Below, piece after piece: positions 33,248 through 42,229 of a DNA stretch of 64,000 nucleotides (its first letter is position 1; every line of letters starts with the position of its first letter). The stretch lies in the NCBI RefSeq assembly GCF_000303155.1, contig NC_018719.1:1612001-1676000 (forward strand). The letters are read 5' to 3'. This stretch comes from Candidatus Nitrososphaera gargensis Ga9.2 (GTDB lineage Archaea; Thermoproteota; Nitrososphaeria; Nitrososphaerales; Nitrososphaeraceae). The notes below the pieces were generated by a model, which was not told where the DNA came from, searched no databases, and saw nothing but the letters and a program-made list of their open reading frames with translations. The position numbers were made by a program, and so were the translations under genes.

Positions 33248-34225
33248 ATGAAGGTCCAGTTTGCGCACCACCTTGTCTGCCTGCATCACACCGACAAGCA
33301 GCTGCGCCTCAACCTCGAAAGCCTCGCCATGGAGGGGGCAAATGAGTGTGCCGAAGGGTTCCTAAAGTGCAAAGAGTGCGACGCAACCTACCCGATAATT
33401 CAGGGCGTGGCAATAGTGGTCAAGGACTTTGCTTCCTATGCTGCAGGCAGGTCGCAGATGTATGGAAAATGGCTGCTGGACAGCAAAACAAAGGAAATGA
33501 AGGAGTTCCTGAAGAAAAGTGGATCGAAACTCTCGCCAAGCACTGCCGCAAACGACAGGTACGAGGAGGGAGGCAGCTGGTTTGTTCCCTATAGGTGGAC
33601 GCAGTACGACCACTCGCCAGAGGACAGGTTGCTAAAATCGCTCAGGTGGCGCCTAAAGCCCAATGAGGTTTACAACCGCGTCGTGCACGGCATTAACCCA
33701 AAGATGGACGGGGTCGCGCTGGACATGGCCTGCTCGATGGGCTACAGTACCATGCTCCTTGCGCAAAAGTACGCCTTTGCAATCGGCATCGATCTTTCAT
33801 TTTCATTCATCAAAGAAGCCAGAAAAAAGATGTACGAGGGCAAGCGTGGAAACATAGAGTTCTGCGTTGCAGACTCGCTCAATGCTCCGTTCAACCCCGG
33901 CAAGTTTGACCTGATACTTGCTCTCAACCTGCTTGAGCTTGTAGACCATGATAAACTGCTGGCGTCGGTGCACAGGCTGCTCAAGCCGCACAGCGACGTG
34001 ATAATTGCCGACCCATACGACTATAACCGCGACCCTCCAGCGAAAAAGATCTACGACGGCCAGTCCTTCCGCAAGCTTATCGAGAACTCGGGCTTTGAGA
34101 TAGGCGAGAAGAGCAGCAAGACTGAGTCGTTCATCCCTTGGGTCCTTAAGGTGAACGAGCGGGCGTACCTGTTCTACTTTGTAGACTATATCAAGGCAAA
34201 AAAGATCTCTAAGGAAAAGTTCTAG
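33248..34225 (+). CDS. Trm112-like domain fused to a SAM-dependent methyltransferase
   Basis: Residues 1-60 form a Trm112-like zinc domain ([13 protein letters not shown]...[21 protein letters not shown]), lacking one of the four Cys. From about residue 100 a class I methyltransferase follows: [18 protein letters not shown] (SAM motif I), [38 protein letters not shown] and a C-terminal cap. The natural fusion implies that the zinc domain serves this enzyme directly. Substrate unknown. Confidence 0.85.
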   Translation: MKVQFAHHLVCLHHTDKQLRLNLESLAMEGANECAEGFLKCKECDATYPIIQGVAIVVKDFASYAAGRSQMYGKWLLDSKTKEMKEFLKKSGSKLSPSTAANDRYEEGGSWFVPYRWTQYDHSPEDRLLKSLRWRLKPNEVYNRVVHGINPKMDGVALDMACSMGYSTMLLAQKYAFAIGIDLSFSFIKEARKKMYEGKRGNIEFCVADSLNAPFNPGKFDLILALNLLELVDHDKLLASVHRLLKPHSDVIIADPYDYNRDPPAKKIYDGQSFRKLIENSGFEIGEKSSKTESFIPWVLKVNERAYLFYFVDYIKAKKISKEKF

Positions 34226-34276
34226 GTGCATAAATTTTTCAAACTTTTAAGGGCCTTCTGATTTTTGTGATATATC

Positions 34277-35194
34277 GTGAATGCCATAGAGGCAATGCAG
34301 GAAGAGATAGGATGCCAGGTGGAAGGCCTGTCAAGGCAGGAGCTGCTGCCGCGGCGTGACGAGAATTGCCTGTTTGTTGGCTCTGGCGACTCGTACGTCG
34401 CAGGGCTTGTAGCGCAGCATGTTTCTGGCGGCCGCGCCATTTGCTGCTACCCGACTGATTTGATCCAGAATCCGTTGTCAGTTGCAAGTGGCCGCAGCGT
34501 GTACATCGTTTCTATTTCTGGCAGCACAAAGGCCAACATACTTGCAGCCAAGGTTGCCAAAAGGCGAGGTGTTTGCACTACTGCAATCACCGCAAGGCTG
34601 GCGAGCCCACTTGCCAGAGCATGCGACCGCACGATAGAGCTGAAATACAAAAGTACGGGCGTCACTACCTCAGGAACCATCAGCTTTACATCCAGCATGC
34701 TCACCTGCATCTCACTTGTCACAAAAGTGACGCTGCCAGATCTTACAAAAATCTACAGGCATGCAGAAAAGCAGGCAGGACAAATAGCCGGCGAGATCGG
34801 CACCAAAAAGAGTAACTATTTCATTCTTGGCAATGGCGTGCTGCATCCAATCGCGATTTATGGCGCGCTCAAGTTCAACGAAGTTTTCGGTGCAAAGGCT
34901 ATGCCATATCAGGCCGAGGAGTTTTGCCATTCTCCTTTATTCAGCGCAAAAAATGGCGACCAGATGATAGTGATGGGAAGCGACGGCAAGCGGCTGAGTG
35001 ATCGGCTTATGCAAGAAGGGTTTTCTTCAGTTCATGTAGATTTCAAAGGTACAGGCATTGAATTGCTGCTGCAATCAACCTTCTTTATGCAACTGTTGGT
35101 GCTAAGGCTGGCGCAGAGGCGCAGGATGACCAGTTGCTACTTTTTGAACAACAAAAGACTGCTCAGGACAAGCTCTGACTTTATTTACGGCTAG
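34277..35194 (+). CDS. SIS-domain sugar isomerase-like protein
   Basis: SIS domains bind phosphosugars. Two tandem SIS units are visible: LFVGSGDSYVAGLVAQHV with YIVSISGSTKANILAAKVA, then YFILGNGVLHPIAIYGALKFNEV with CHSPLFSAKNGDQMIVM. The arrangement resembles the C-terminal half of glucosamine-6-phosphate synthase (GlmS). Length 305 residues without a glutaminase domain. GTG start at 34277. It overlaps the convergent sulfurtransferase by 14 bases. Confidence 0.8.
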   Translation: MNAIEAMQEEIGCQVEGLSRQELLPRRDENCLFVGSGDSYVAGLVAQHVSGGRAICCYPTDLIQNPLSVASGRSVYIVSISGSTKANILAAKVAKRRGVCTTAITARLASPLARACDRTIELKYKSTGVTTSGTISFTSSMLTCISLVTKVTLPDLTKIYRHAEKQAGQIAGEIGTKKSNYFILGNGVLHPIAIYGALKFNEVFGAKAMPYQAEEFCHSPLFSAKNGDQMIVMGSDGKRLSDRLMQEGFSSVHVDFKGTGIELLLQSTFFMQLLVLRLAQRRRMTSCYFLNNKRLLRTSSDFIYG

Positions 35195-35969
35195 ATGTTT
35201 CCACTGGCAGGTCCAGCCTGTTGCCCCACTCGCCCCATGATCCAAGATACATTCTTGCGTTCTTGAACCCAAGCATCTTTAGCACGACAAAGCTGTTGGC
35301 CGCGCGGTAGCCGCCCTGGCAGTATGTTATCACTTCGACGTCCTTTGGAATTTTGTACATCTGTTCCAGCTTGTCCAAGCTCTTGAAGGCGTCCTGCTCC
35401 AAGTTGTCTTTCCAGTCGATGTTGATGGCTGTCGGGATATGGCCGGCGTGCGCTGCCCTGACGGCCGAACCATCGTATTCTTCCTTTGAGCGGGCATCGA
35501 TAATGATGACTGTCTTTTTCTTTTTTATCGCAGACTTGATGTGCGAAAAATCGGCCAGAATGCGTGGATCGGGCTTGCCGTTAAAGTTGGAGTGCACAAA
35601 CGGATGGGTCTTAGTTTCTGTCTTGAACCCTTCTGCCTTCCACTTGTTGAACCCACCATCCAGCATTGCAACCTTGTCATGCGAAAAGTACAGTAAAAGC
35701 CACACTCCCCTTGCGGCAGATGAGCCTGAAACGTCATCGTAAAACACCACCATCTTGTCCTTTGAAACCCCGATGTTTGAGAGCAGAAGCGTGGCCTGCT
35801 TGTTGAACTGCGCCATGCCCTGCTTTGACGTGTCTATCCAGTGGAATTGCATGAGGTCTATGTTGACCGCGCCGGGTATGTGCGAATCGGCATAGCTTGA
35901 GAATGGCCTCGTATCCACGAGAAGGAGGTTCCTGTTCCCAAGCATCCGGCGCAGTTCCGGGGCTGACAT
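35181..35969 (-). CDS. Two-domain sulfurtransferase (rhodanese family)
   Basis: Transfers sulfur from thiosulfate or 3-mercaptopyruvate. The N-terminal rhodanese domain is catalytically inactive; the C-terminal one has the loop ITYCQGGYRAAN with the catalytic Cys. Signatures LLVDTRPFSSY, HIPGAVNIDL, VVFYDDVSGSSAAR and IIIDARSKEEYDGS are visible. ATG 35969 is preferred to a TTG at 35981. Length 262 residues is typical. Confidence 0.9.
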   Translation of the reverse strand: MSAPELRRMLGNRNLLLVDTRPFSSYADSHIPGAVNIDLMQFHWIDTSKQGMAQFNKQATLLLSNIGVSKDKMVVFYDDVSGSSAARGVWLLLYFSHDKVAMLDGGFNKWKAEGFKTETKTHPFVHSNFNGKPDPRILADFSHIKSAIKKKKTVIIIDARSKEEYDGSAVRAAHAGHIPTAINIDWKDNLEQDAFKSLDKLEQMYKIPKDVEVITYCQGGYRAANSFVVLKMLGFKNARMYLGSWGEWGNRLDLPVETSSRK

Positions 35970-36074
35970 TACGAGGCTCAAGATGCTGCAAGATTTTTTT
36001 AACTGTATTATAATATTTATTGCTTTGACGCTTCACCCGAGTACTTGATAGAAAGACCTAGCCAGCTAACTAAC

Positions 36075-36380
36075 TCAATAACCGAGGTTAAACAAGTCGG
36101 CCCAAATCTCGGACTTGTTGCCATAAAAGAAATGCTTCATTTCCATGTCCAGAAGGCTCGTAAACTTTTTCAAATCTTGCCTTGTCAACACTCCTTCGTA
36201 ATAAGCAAACCAAAGCAAATTGCTCTTTTCAGAGATTAAATCACATAGCTTGCTTTCTTGCTTGTTTTTGCTCAGACTCTTGGCATGGTCTGCGAATTCT
36301 TTTGCATGGTCTCTATAACGGTCGAGAAAAATTACTGCCTTGGGAAGTGACACCGAACTGATCCAGTAAATACTATTCAT
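36075..36380 (-). CDS. Hypothetical protein, 101 aa
   Basis: No family recognised. Mostly helical and charged (FLDRYRDHAKEFADHAKS; LISEKSNLLWFAYYEGVL). Codon use is AT-richer than the neighbouring core genes. The frame looks coding, but its role is unknown. Confidence 0.5.
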   Translation of the reverse strand: MNSIYWISSVSLPKAVIFLDRYRDHAKEFADHAKSLSKNKQESKLCDLISEKSNLLWFAYYEGVLTRQDLKKFTSLLDMEMKHFFYGNKSEIWADLFNLGY

Positions 36381-36905
36381 TACTCGAAATTCTATAGATA
36401 TATCCCTTATCGATAAAGATCGCTATGAGACAGGCAGTATGCGATCAGGCAATGTTAATTCGCTTCTGTAGAACATCCAATCTTGGTTTTATCAAGCCTT
36501 GTTCTAAGCTCTCGATTACTGACAACACCCTGACAAGTGTGGTCTCTTGATGGCTACTTATCATCAGGTGTCAATTGCTTAGAAATTAAAGTGCTAGTAT
36601 CTTTCTAAATAAGAGCTGTCAGTAATTAACCGCACTTGCAGCTATATATGCATAGGCTGAAAAGCAGGTCTTACGATGCATGGCGGAGTCCTCGGATATC
36701 GGGCTTTGCCTTCTATGAATCTTCTATGTTTCTACACCTCCTATTGCCCCCGGTCACGCGCAATGTAATGCCAACAGTGGCAAAAATCCAATTCGAATGT
36801 TCCAAACAATGTAGAAGAAGATGCACATACATACCGCGCAATAAAAATAAGGAAGATACCTTTACTAATCGGTTGTAAACTTTATTGCTATGAACCGCGG
36901 AGCTA
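36381..36905. other. Intergenic stretch, no gene seen
   Basis: About 525 bases without a convincing gene on either strand. TATA-like AACTTTATT near 36878-36886 may drive the DtxR-family gene, since it lies 20-28 bases before its TTG. Confidence 0.4.
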
Positions 36906-37394
36906 TTGCGATTGGCAAAGAAAGTAAAGGCTAGGCCCGACGCACAGCATGGAAACCGCCTCGAGTCTATCCGGGACGCCCACAATGCGCAAAAGATGGG
37001 CAGGACGACCCGCATGGAGGACTATCTCGAAGTCATTTACGAGCTCATTAACCAGAAGGGCTACGCCACCACGGTCGACATTTCCAGCTATCTCAATGTC
37101 AGCTCACCCAGCGTCACCAAGATGTTGCAGAGGCTGAACGAGAGCGGTCATGTCAACTATGAAAAGTACAGGGGCATCAGCCTTACAGAATCAGGGACGG
37201 CGGTGGCAAAGAACATCCATGACAGGCACGGGGTTCTGGCCGAGTTTCTCAGGATAATAGGGGTCGACGAGGACACTGCCAACCGCGACGCAGAGGGCAT
37301 CGAGCACCATCTACACCCAGAGACGCTGAAAAAGCTTGAAGAGTTTATCAGGCTTGTAAAGAGCCAGGGGCTTGGTGGCCTCAACGCCGGCTGA
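36906..37394 (+). CDS. DtxR/MntR-family metal-dependent repressor
   Basis: Winged-helix regulators that sense manganese or iron. The core runs from TTRMEDYLEVIYELI through TVDISSYLNVSSPSVTKML (recognition helix) and GHVNYEKYRGISLTESG, with the metal-binding region DRHGVLAEFLRIIG and EGIEHHLHPETLKKLEEF. The family N-terminus corresponds to MGRTTRMEDYL at 36996; coding-like codons before it and a TATA box support the TTG at 36906. Its stop overlaps the convergent PINA gene. Confidence 0.85.
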   Translation: MRLAKKVKARPDAQHGNRLESIRDAHNAQKMGRTTRMEDYLEVIYELINQKGYATTVDISSYLNVSSPSVTKMLQRLNESGHVNYEKYRGISLTESGTAVAKNIHDRHGVLAEFLRIIGVDEDTANRDAEGIEHHLHPETLKKLEEFIRLVKSQGLGGLNAG

Positions 37395-39213
37395 GGAACA
37401 CTCTTACTTCCTGGCCGGAGATTATGGCGTTCACTATCTTTCTTCCAGATTCGCTGCGCTTGTCTATCTTTACTCTCGCCTTCTTGCCGACCTGGCTGCT
37501 GAGGATGTATTCGTCTTCGACGTAGACGTCGACCGTGCGGCCGATTACGTCGTCGTCAAGCAGGATGTTGACCGATGATCCAGTTTCGCTGATGTCAAAC
37601 TCGATCTCTTTTCCAAGGGTCGGGATCTTGGCCTCGATGTCTATCTTGACGCCCAGCATTTCCTCAAGTTCTGAAACGGTGGCACCGCCCTTGCCTATTA
37701 TCCGGGGCGCGGCTTCCTTGCTTACCCGCACCTGCACCTTGTTGTCTGAAATGACGTTCACTTCGGCGTGCGGGTCGAACCTGCGCACGATGTCCATTAT
37801 CTTGGACTGCGCCAGCTTGCGCACGCCGCTGTCCGGCTGGCCGCCGGCCTCGGCGATCTTGGACACTGGCACCACCACGTTCTCCTCTCCAAACGTATAG
37901 ATCTCGTATTCTATCGCGCCTGTTTCAAAGTCGCGCACTTCGACCAGCGGCCTTGCCAGATCCTCTTCCGTCATGCCAGTCGGCACCTTGACTGTCAGGC
38001 TCAGTTCATAGACCTTTTTGATGCCGCCGTCACGGACAAAGATTATCGTGTCCAGGATGTGCGGTATCATGCCAAGCTCTACGCGGCCCATGAAGCGCTG
38101 GATTGCGTCAAGAGGGCTGCTTGCGTGCACGACCCCCACCATCCCTACACCGGCGAGCCTCATGTCGGCAAACACTTCAAAATCCTGCCGCCTTCTGACC
38201 TCATCAAATATTGTATAGTCTGGCCTCACTAAAAGCAGGATGTCGACAGCCTTTTCAAAGCTGCCTTCAAGGGGGCTGTACTGGGTCACCTCTTCGGGCA
38301 CCTGAAGATCCCGGGGCGATTCGAATGTCTTGACTATCTTGCCCCTTTCAGAATAAAACTGCGCCAGACTGCTTGCAAGCGTGCTCTTACCCGACCCCGG
38401 CGGCCCGGCGATAATGATCCCTTCTGCCTTGCCAGACAGCCGCTCCATCAGTTTTTTGCTTGCATTGTAGTCTGCAAGAATCAGCCGGACGATTGGCCGG
38501 ACGATTGTCACTTCAAGCCCGTCAGAAAACGGCGGCCTTGTTATTGCGATCCTAAAGTTGCCAAACTGGATGACAGTCGCGCCGCTCCGGCTTATTTCGA
38601 CAGAGCCTGTGCCGGTGACCCTGCTGGCTTCGGACACCTCCTTTATTATGTTTGACAGCTGGGCGTATGTGCTCCTCTCCTCACCTATCTTCACAAGCTG
38701 GAACTCGCCGGGCTTGCCCCTCTTTGCCATGGGGAACGTGCCCTCTTTCAGGTGCACGCTCATAGTGGTGTCGTCAAAGTATTTTTCAAACTCTAGGTCG
38801 GTCGTCTTGGTTGGCGCGCGTATATGCATCGCCTTTATCCCCTGCGCCTCTGCAACAAGTGCCTGCACATAATCGGCCGTAATGAGCGTAGCCGATTCGT
38901 GCATCGCGACGTCCTTGATTATCGCGTCTATCCTGCCATGCTTTGCCAGCCGGATGTCGTCTAGATCTGGGCGTTGGCCCACAAACTTGAGCCCTATCCT
39001 TTTTGCCAGGGCAAGCTCGCGCATCTTCTTTATTTCTTCAAGGCCCACAAAGCCGTGCTCCTTGTTGGTTGACGCCTGCGACTGGAGCTCATCAAGCACC
39101 GCCAGCGGGATTATGATCTCGCTCCCCTCCTCTAGGTCGCCTGCTTCAAGCATCTTTGTTATTTCGCCGTCAATGATTATGCTGGTGTCAAGGACGAATT
39201 TCTTGTTGCTCAA
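37381..39213 (-). CDS. PIN-domain / PilT-like ATPase with KH domain (PINA)
   Basis: A conserved archaeal ATPase that in Sulfolobus interacts with the Holliday-junction resolvase Hjc. In order: PIN domain (about 1-135) with VLDTSIIIDG, D9 and D96 as metal-ligand candidates; an ATPase domain with Walker A GPPGSGKST at 270-278 and Walker B YTIFDEVR (D337, E338); and a C-terminal KH domain around PRIIGKGGATVSELEEML (GxxG at 507-510). Length 610 residues is standard. Stop overlaps the DtxR-type gene by 14 bases. Confidence 0.92.
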   Translation of the reverse strand: MSNKKFVLDTSIIIDGEITKMLEAGDLEEGSEIIIPLAVLDELQSQASTNKEHGFVGLEEIKKMRELALAKRIGLKFVGQRPDLDDIRLAKHGRIDAIIKDVAMHESATLITADYVQALVAEAQGIKAMHIRAPTKTTDLEFEKYFDDTTMSVHLKEGTFPMAKRGKPGEFQLVKIGEERSTYAQLSNIIKEVSEASRVTGTGSVEISRSGATVIQFGNFRIAITRPPFSDGLEVTIVRPIVRLILADYNASKKLMERLSGKAEGIIIAGPPGSGKSTLASSLAQFYSERGKIVKTFESPRDLQVPEEVTQYSPLEGSFEKAVDILLLVRPDYTIFDEVRRRQDFEVFADMRLAGVGMVGVVHASSPLDAIQRFMGRVELGMIPHILDTIIFVRDGGIKKVYELSLTVKVPTGMTEEDLARPLVEVRDFETGAIEYEIYTFGEENVVVPVSKIAEAGGQPDSGVRKLAQSKIMDIVRRFDPHAEVNVISDNKVQVRVSKEAAPRIIGKGGATVSELEEMLGVKIDIEAKIPTLGKEIEFDISETGSSVNILLDDDVIGRTVDVYVEDEYILSSQVGKKARVKIDKRSESGRKIVNAIISGQEVRVFLSRR

Positions 39214-39460
39214 CTATAATACTAGCTCCGCCACAACAATTTAAAAAGCATTTTTAATAAAACTAACTGCTGCTCTTCAATAACAAAAGGCAGTCAAAGA
39301 TGTGTTGTTGTCAACAAGGTTGCGAGCTTGCCCGGACAAGAGACGACATGCAAAATAGAATTAATTAACTATATTGAGCTTCTCTCGCTGCGCCTGTATT
39401 GTTGTATTTTTTATTTTTACAGCCTATGCTCTTTATTCGCCATGGTGCTCAATATACCTG

Positions 39461-39591
39461 ATGCCAAAACAGTACTGCCATCTTTGCAGAGAAGGCGGAA
39501 AGGGTGCATTGAAGTTACTGATGAGCGCAAGATAGCCCTACCGAAATTCCACATAAAGTGCGCAGTATGTGGAAAGCTGCTGGCCGGATAA
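39461..39591 (+). pseudogene. Small zinc-ribbon gene with a frameshift
   Basis: An ATG at 39461 starts MPKQYCHLCREGGKG with one Cys pair; this frame soon stops. A neighbouring frame then continues CIEVTDERKIALPKFHIKCAVCGKLLAG with the second pair. Joined near 39502-39506 the product would be about 43 residues, with C-x2-C and C-x2-C knuckles like many thaumarchaeal mini zinc ribbons. Decay or a sequencing error is possible. Confidence 0.5.
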
Positions 39592-39724
39592 TAGCATACT
39601 GAATGCCAAAGCTCGTTCAGACGGTATTTTTTTCAATAGCAGCTCCCAAAGGGCTCTAGCAGCTCTGTTTGGGGAGGGAGGAGACAATAACAATTTATGG
39701 GTGATGATGCGCAATATTAGCCGA

Positions 39725-40066
39725 ATGAAGAAGGTAGAAGCCATTGTCAGGGCCGAAAGGATGCCTATAGTGAAGGAAAAGCTGAGGCAGATGGGGATCG
39801 GGGGCATGACGATTTCTACAGTATCTGGATGGAGCAAGCAGCGAGAGCTTCACCTGCAGTGGCGCGGCCAGCCCGTTGCGTATGATCTTTTGCCAAGGGT
39901 CAAGTTTGAGATAGTGGTTCCGGACGAACAGACCGACAAGGTTGTGCAGACGGTGATCGAATCTGCAAGAACCGGCGAGCACGGCGACGGCGTGGTGTTT
40001 GTAAGCACAATAGAACAGGCATTCAACATCGCTACGCTTGACAAGGGCGAAAAAGTAATCATTTGA
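39725..40066 (+). CDS. PII-family nitrogen-regulatory protein (GlnK-like)
   Basis: PII trimers sense 2-oxoglutarate and ATP/ADP and control nitrogen transport. The start MKKVEAIVRAERMPIVKEKL is typical. The T-loop runs from GWSKQRELHLQWRGQPVAYD to LLPRVKFEIVV; position 51, normally the uridylylated Tyr, is Val. The B-loop ARTGEHGDGVVFV is intact, so nucleotide binding is likely. No amtB gene is adjacent. The secreted metalloprotease gene starts 4 bases after the stop. Confidence 0.88.
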   Translation: MKKVEAIVRAERMPIVKEKLRQMGIGGMTISTVSGWSKQRELHLQWRGQPVAYDLLPRVKFEIVVPDEQTDKVVQTVIESARTGEHGDGVVFVSTIEQAFNIATLDKGEKVII

Positions 40067-40070
40067 AAAA

Positions 40071-40754
40071 ATGTATAGGAAACTGTCGCTTTTTGCACTG
40101 GCAGCGGCGTTTCTTGTCGCAGCCTTTAATTTTTCTCCTGCTCTGGCGGCCAGGTACTACGAAGACCAGACTGACTTTACAGAGACTTCTGTCCCGGTGA
40201 CAAGGTACAGCTGGGATCAGGGCACCATAGAGGGCTGCATATACAAGGAAGACGGCATTGACAACTCGTACTACGTGTGGACAAAGCTTGCCGTGCAAAA
40301 GTGGCGGCAGGCCCTCCGCGAATACACCTCCAATCTGGAAGCATGGAGCTTTACAGCCCGCTACGTTAGGTCAGAAGCGGCACTTGTGTCATGTGATGTC
40401 AAGTTCTACATCTATGACACGTACAAGGACTTTCCCGACTATCCCGCCCAGTCAGGCGCATACACTTCTGTGAGGTTTAGCGAGGGCGAGAGCGGTCTTG
40501 ACGCAAGAGTCTACCTTTCGCCGTTCGTGCTACACGGCGACGGCAAAACAGAGATCGACCTTCCCACGTACGCCTTTAGGAACTCGGCGGTGCACGAAGT
40601 GGGACACGTGCTAGGGCTTGGGCACATGCAGTCGCAAAAGGGGTACCTGATGTCGCCGCAGTTTGACTACTGGGAACAGGACGACCAGCTGCCAATAACC
40701 ACGCTTGAGCTTGATGCACTGGTAGGCGTGTACGGCGACGACGGCTTTGATTGA
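40071..40754 (+). CDS. Secreted metzincin-type zinc metalloprotease
   Basis: Residues 1-27 form a signal peptide ending in ALA. The zinc site HEVGHVLGLGH (H175, E176, H179, H185) is followed by a Met-turn YLMSP at about 192-196, which defines a matrixin-like metzincin. The rest of the domain carries YSWDQGTIEGCIY and a Cys pair (C56, C108). It should act outside the cell. Operon position directly after PII is unusual. Confidence 0.88.
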   Translation: MYRKLSLFALAAAFLVAAFNFSPALAARYYEDQTDFTETSVPVTRYSWDQGTIEGCIYKEDGIDNSYYVWTKLAVQKWRQALREYTSNLEAWSFTARYVRSEAALVSCDVKFYIYDTYKDFPDYPAQSGAYTSVRFSEGESGLDARVYLSPFVLHGDGKTEIDLPTYAFRNSAVHEVGHVLGLGHMQSQKGYLMSPQFDYWEQDDQLPITTLELDALVGVYGDDGFD

Positions 40755-40779
40755 ATCCGCAAAAAATGTTAGCTAGCTG

Positions 40780-40956
40780 CTAGGCGACCAGCAGCATTTC
40801 CTCTATACGGTACAGTGCCTGGTACACATAATCGTTGGTGATAAGCGACGGTATCTTTAGCCGCCGTGATTTTGGGAGCATCGAGTTTATCGCATAGAGC
40901 ATCTGGATTTTCCTGTCAAGATCGGGCTCGACTTTGCATTCCTCTAACAGCTTCAT
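40780..40956 (-). CDS. Hypothetical protein, 58 aa
   Basis: A short helical peptide, MKLLEECKVEPDLDRKIQML followed by LPKSRRLKIPSLITNDYVYQ. ATG 40956 is chosen over an alternative start 33 bases upstream. No family recognised. It converges with the metalloprotease gene. Confidence 0.45.
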   Translation of the reverse strand: MKLLEECKVEPDLDRKIQMLYAINSMLPKSRRLKIPSLITNDYVYQALYRIEEMLLVA

Positions 40957-41087
40957 AATGCTCACTTGTTTATGGTTCAACATCGGCATAGATGAAATGA
41001 CTCTGCTAGCTTATAACGACTGTAGAGATTATACCAGTGGAAAGTATATCGAACAATTATTTAGATCCAGCCTTGCGCCGCACAATC

Positions 41088-41097
41088 TCTATATAAT
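41088..41097 (+). promoter_or_regulatory. TATA box of the methionine aminopeptidase gene
   Basis: TCTATATAAT lies 26-35 bases before ATG 41123. Its position argues against starts at 41096 and 41102, which overlap or immediately follow it. Confidence 0.5.
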
Positions 41098-41122
41098 GAG
41101 CATGAGCACAAAAAAACACAGG

Positions 41123-42019
41123 ATGAATTTTGTTGAGCGCTATCTTCAGGCCGGCAGGATAGCAGCCGAAGTGAGGGAGAGTGCCCGCAAAAAGTACCAT
41201 GTGGGCTCGACCCTTTTTGAGATTTGTGAGTCGGTCGAAGCGCAGATCCGCAGTATGAACGGCCAGCCGGCCTTCCCCGTCAACACCAGCCTCAATGAGA
41301 TTGCCGCTCACTACACAGCCGAGCCAAACGACGCCACAGTGGTGAAGGAGGGCGATGTGCTCAAGATAGACATCGGGGTTCATATTGACGGCTACATCGC
41401 AGACACGGCCGTCACCGTGTGCTATGACCCAAAGTATGAAGCGCTTGTCAAGGCCGCCGAGGCGGCGCTTGGAGAGGCCGTGCGGATGGCAAGGGCCAAC
41501 ACCAAGGCAAGCGACATTGGAAGGGTCATAGAAAGCACGATAACAAAGTTTGGGCTCAGGCCGATCCAGAACCTGAGCGGCCACTCGCTCCAGCAATATA
41601 CCATCCATGCGGGCAAGTCGATACCAAACATCTGGACCATAGGGTCTTCATTTACGCTGGTCCCGAACGAAGCGTACGCCATAGAGCCCTTTGTCACGAC
41701 AAAGGACGGGCAGGGAGCGGTCCACGAGGGAAAGATCAAAAACATCTTTGGGATAACGTCAAGAAAGCCTGTCAAGGACAAGGAGGCAGACAATCTTCTG
41801 GAGCTCATCTGGAGCAGGTTCCGGACGTTGCCGTTTGCCCTGCGGTGGCTCACCGACAAGTACGATGAAAAAGATCTGCGCCGGCTGGTCGACGTCCTGA
41901 TCAAGAAAAGAAACGTGCACGCGTACCCTATACTTGTAGAGGGACACAGTAGAATAGTCGCTCAGGCAGAGCACACGCTCATCCCAACCGAGTCAGGCGT
42001 TAACGTCATCACGCTCTAG
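41123..42019 (+). CDS. map: Methionine aminopeptidase, type II
   Basis: Removes N-terminal Met from new proteins. The five metal ligands can be traced: two Asp in LKIDIGVHIDGYIADTAVT, His in LSGHSLQQY, Glu in YAIEPFVTT and Glu in VAQAEHT. The insert after the His (about 60 residues, from VKDKEADNLLELIWSRF) marks type II. Length 298 residues from ATG 41123. The stop overlaps the convergent zinc-ribbon gene by 11 bases. Confidence 0.93.
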   Translation: MNFVERYLQAGRIAAEVRESARKKYHVGSTLFEICESVEAQIRSMNGQPAFPVNTSLNEIAAHYTAEPNDATVVKEGDVLKIDIGVHIDGYIADTAVTVCYDPKYEALVKAAEAALGEAVRMARANTKASDIGRVIESTITKFGLRPIQNLSGHSLQQYTIHAGKSIPNIWTIGSSFTLVPNEAYAIEPFVTTKDGQGAVHEGKIKNIFGITSRKPVKDKEADNLLELIWSRFRTLPFALRWLTDKYDEKDLRRLVDVLIKKRNVHAYPILVEGHSRIVAQAEHTLIPTESGVNVITL

Positions 42020-42224
42020 TAGAAGAGCTTTTGTCGTCTGGAGGGTACTCGCCATAGATGGCAGTGACAAGCGTGTTTGAAGACGAGCACTTCTTGCACT
42101 GCAATCCAGTCCCGTACACATAATCGCCTTCCTCAAACTGGCGCTTTGTGTTCTCGCCGCACGACTGACATGTGTCTTCCGAGTAGATTTCAGGCTTGAT
42201 CTCTTTTTTCTTGCCAAACAGCAT
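42009..42224 (-). CDS. Zinc-ribbon protein, 71 aa
   Basis: A basic N-terminus is followed by CQSCGENTKRQFEEGDYVYG and LQCKKCSSSN, two C-x2-C knuckles of one zinc ribbon. No more specific family recognised. It is followed upstream in the same orientation by DUF1512 with a 5-base gap, so they are probably cotranscribed. Confidence 0.65.
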   Translation of the reverse strand: MLFGKKKEIKPEIYSEDTCQSCGENTKRQFEEGDYVYGTGLQCKKCSSSNTLVTAIYGEYPPDDKSSSTRA

Positions 42225-42229
42225 ATTTT

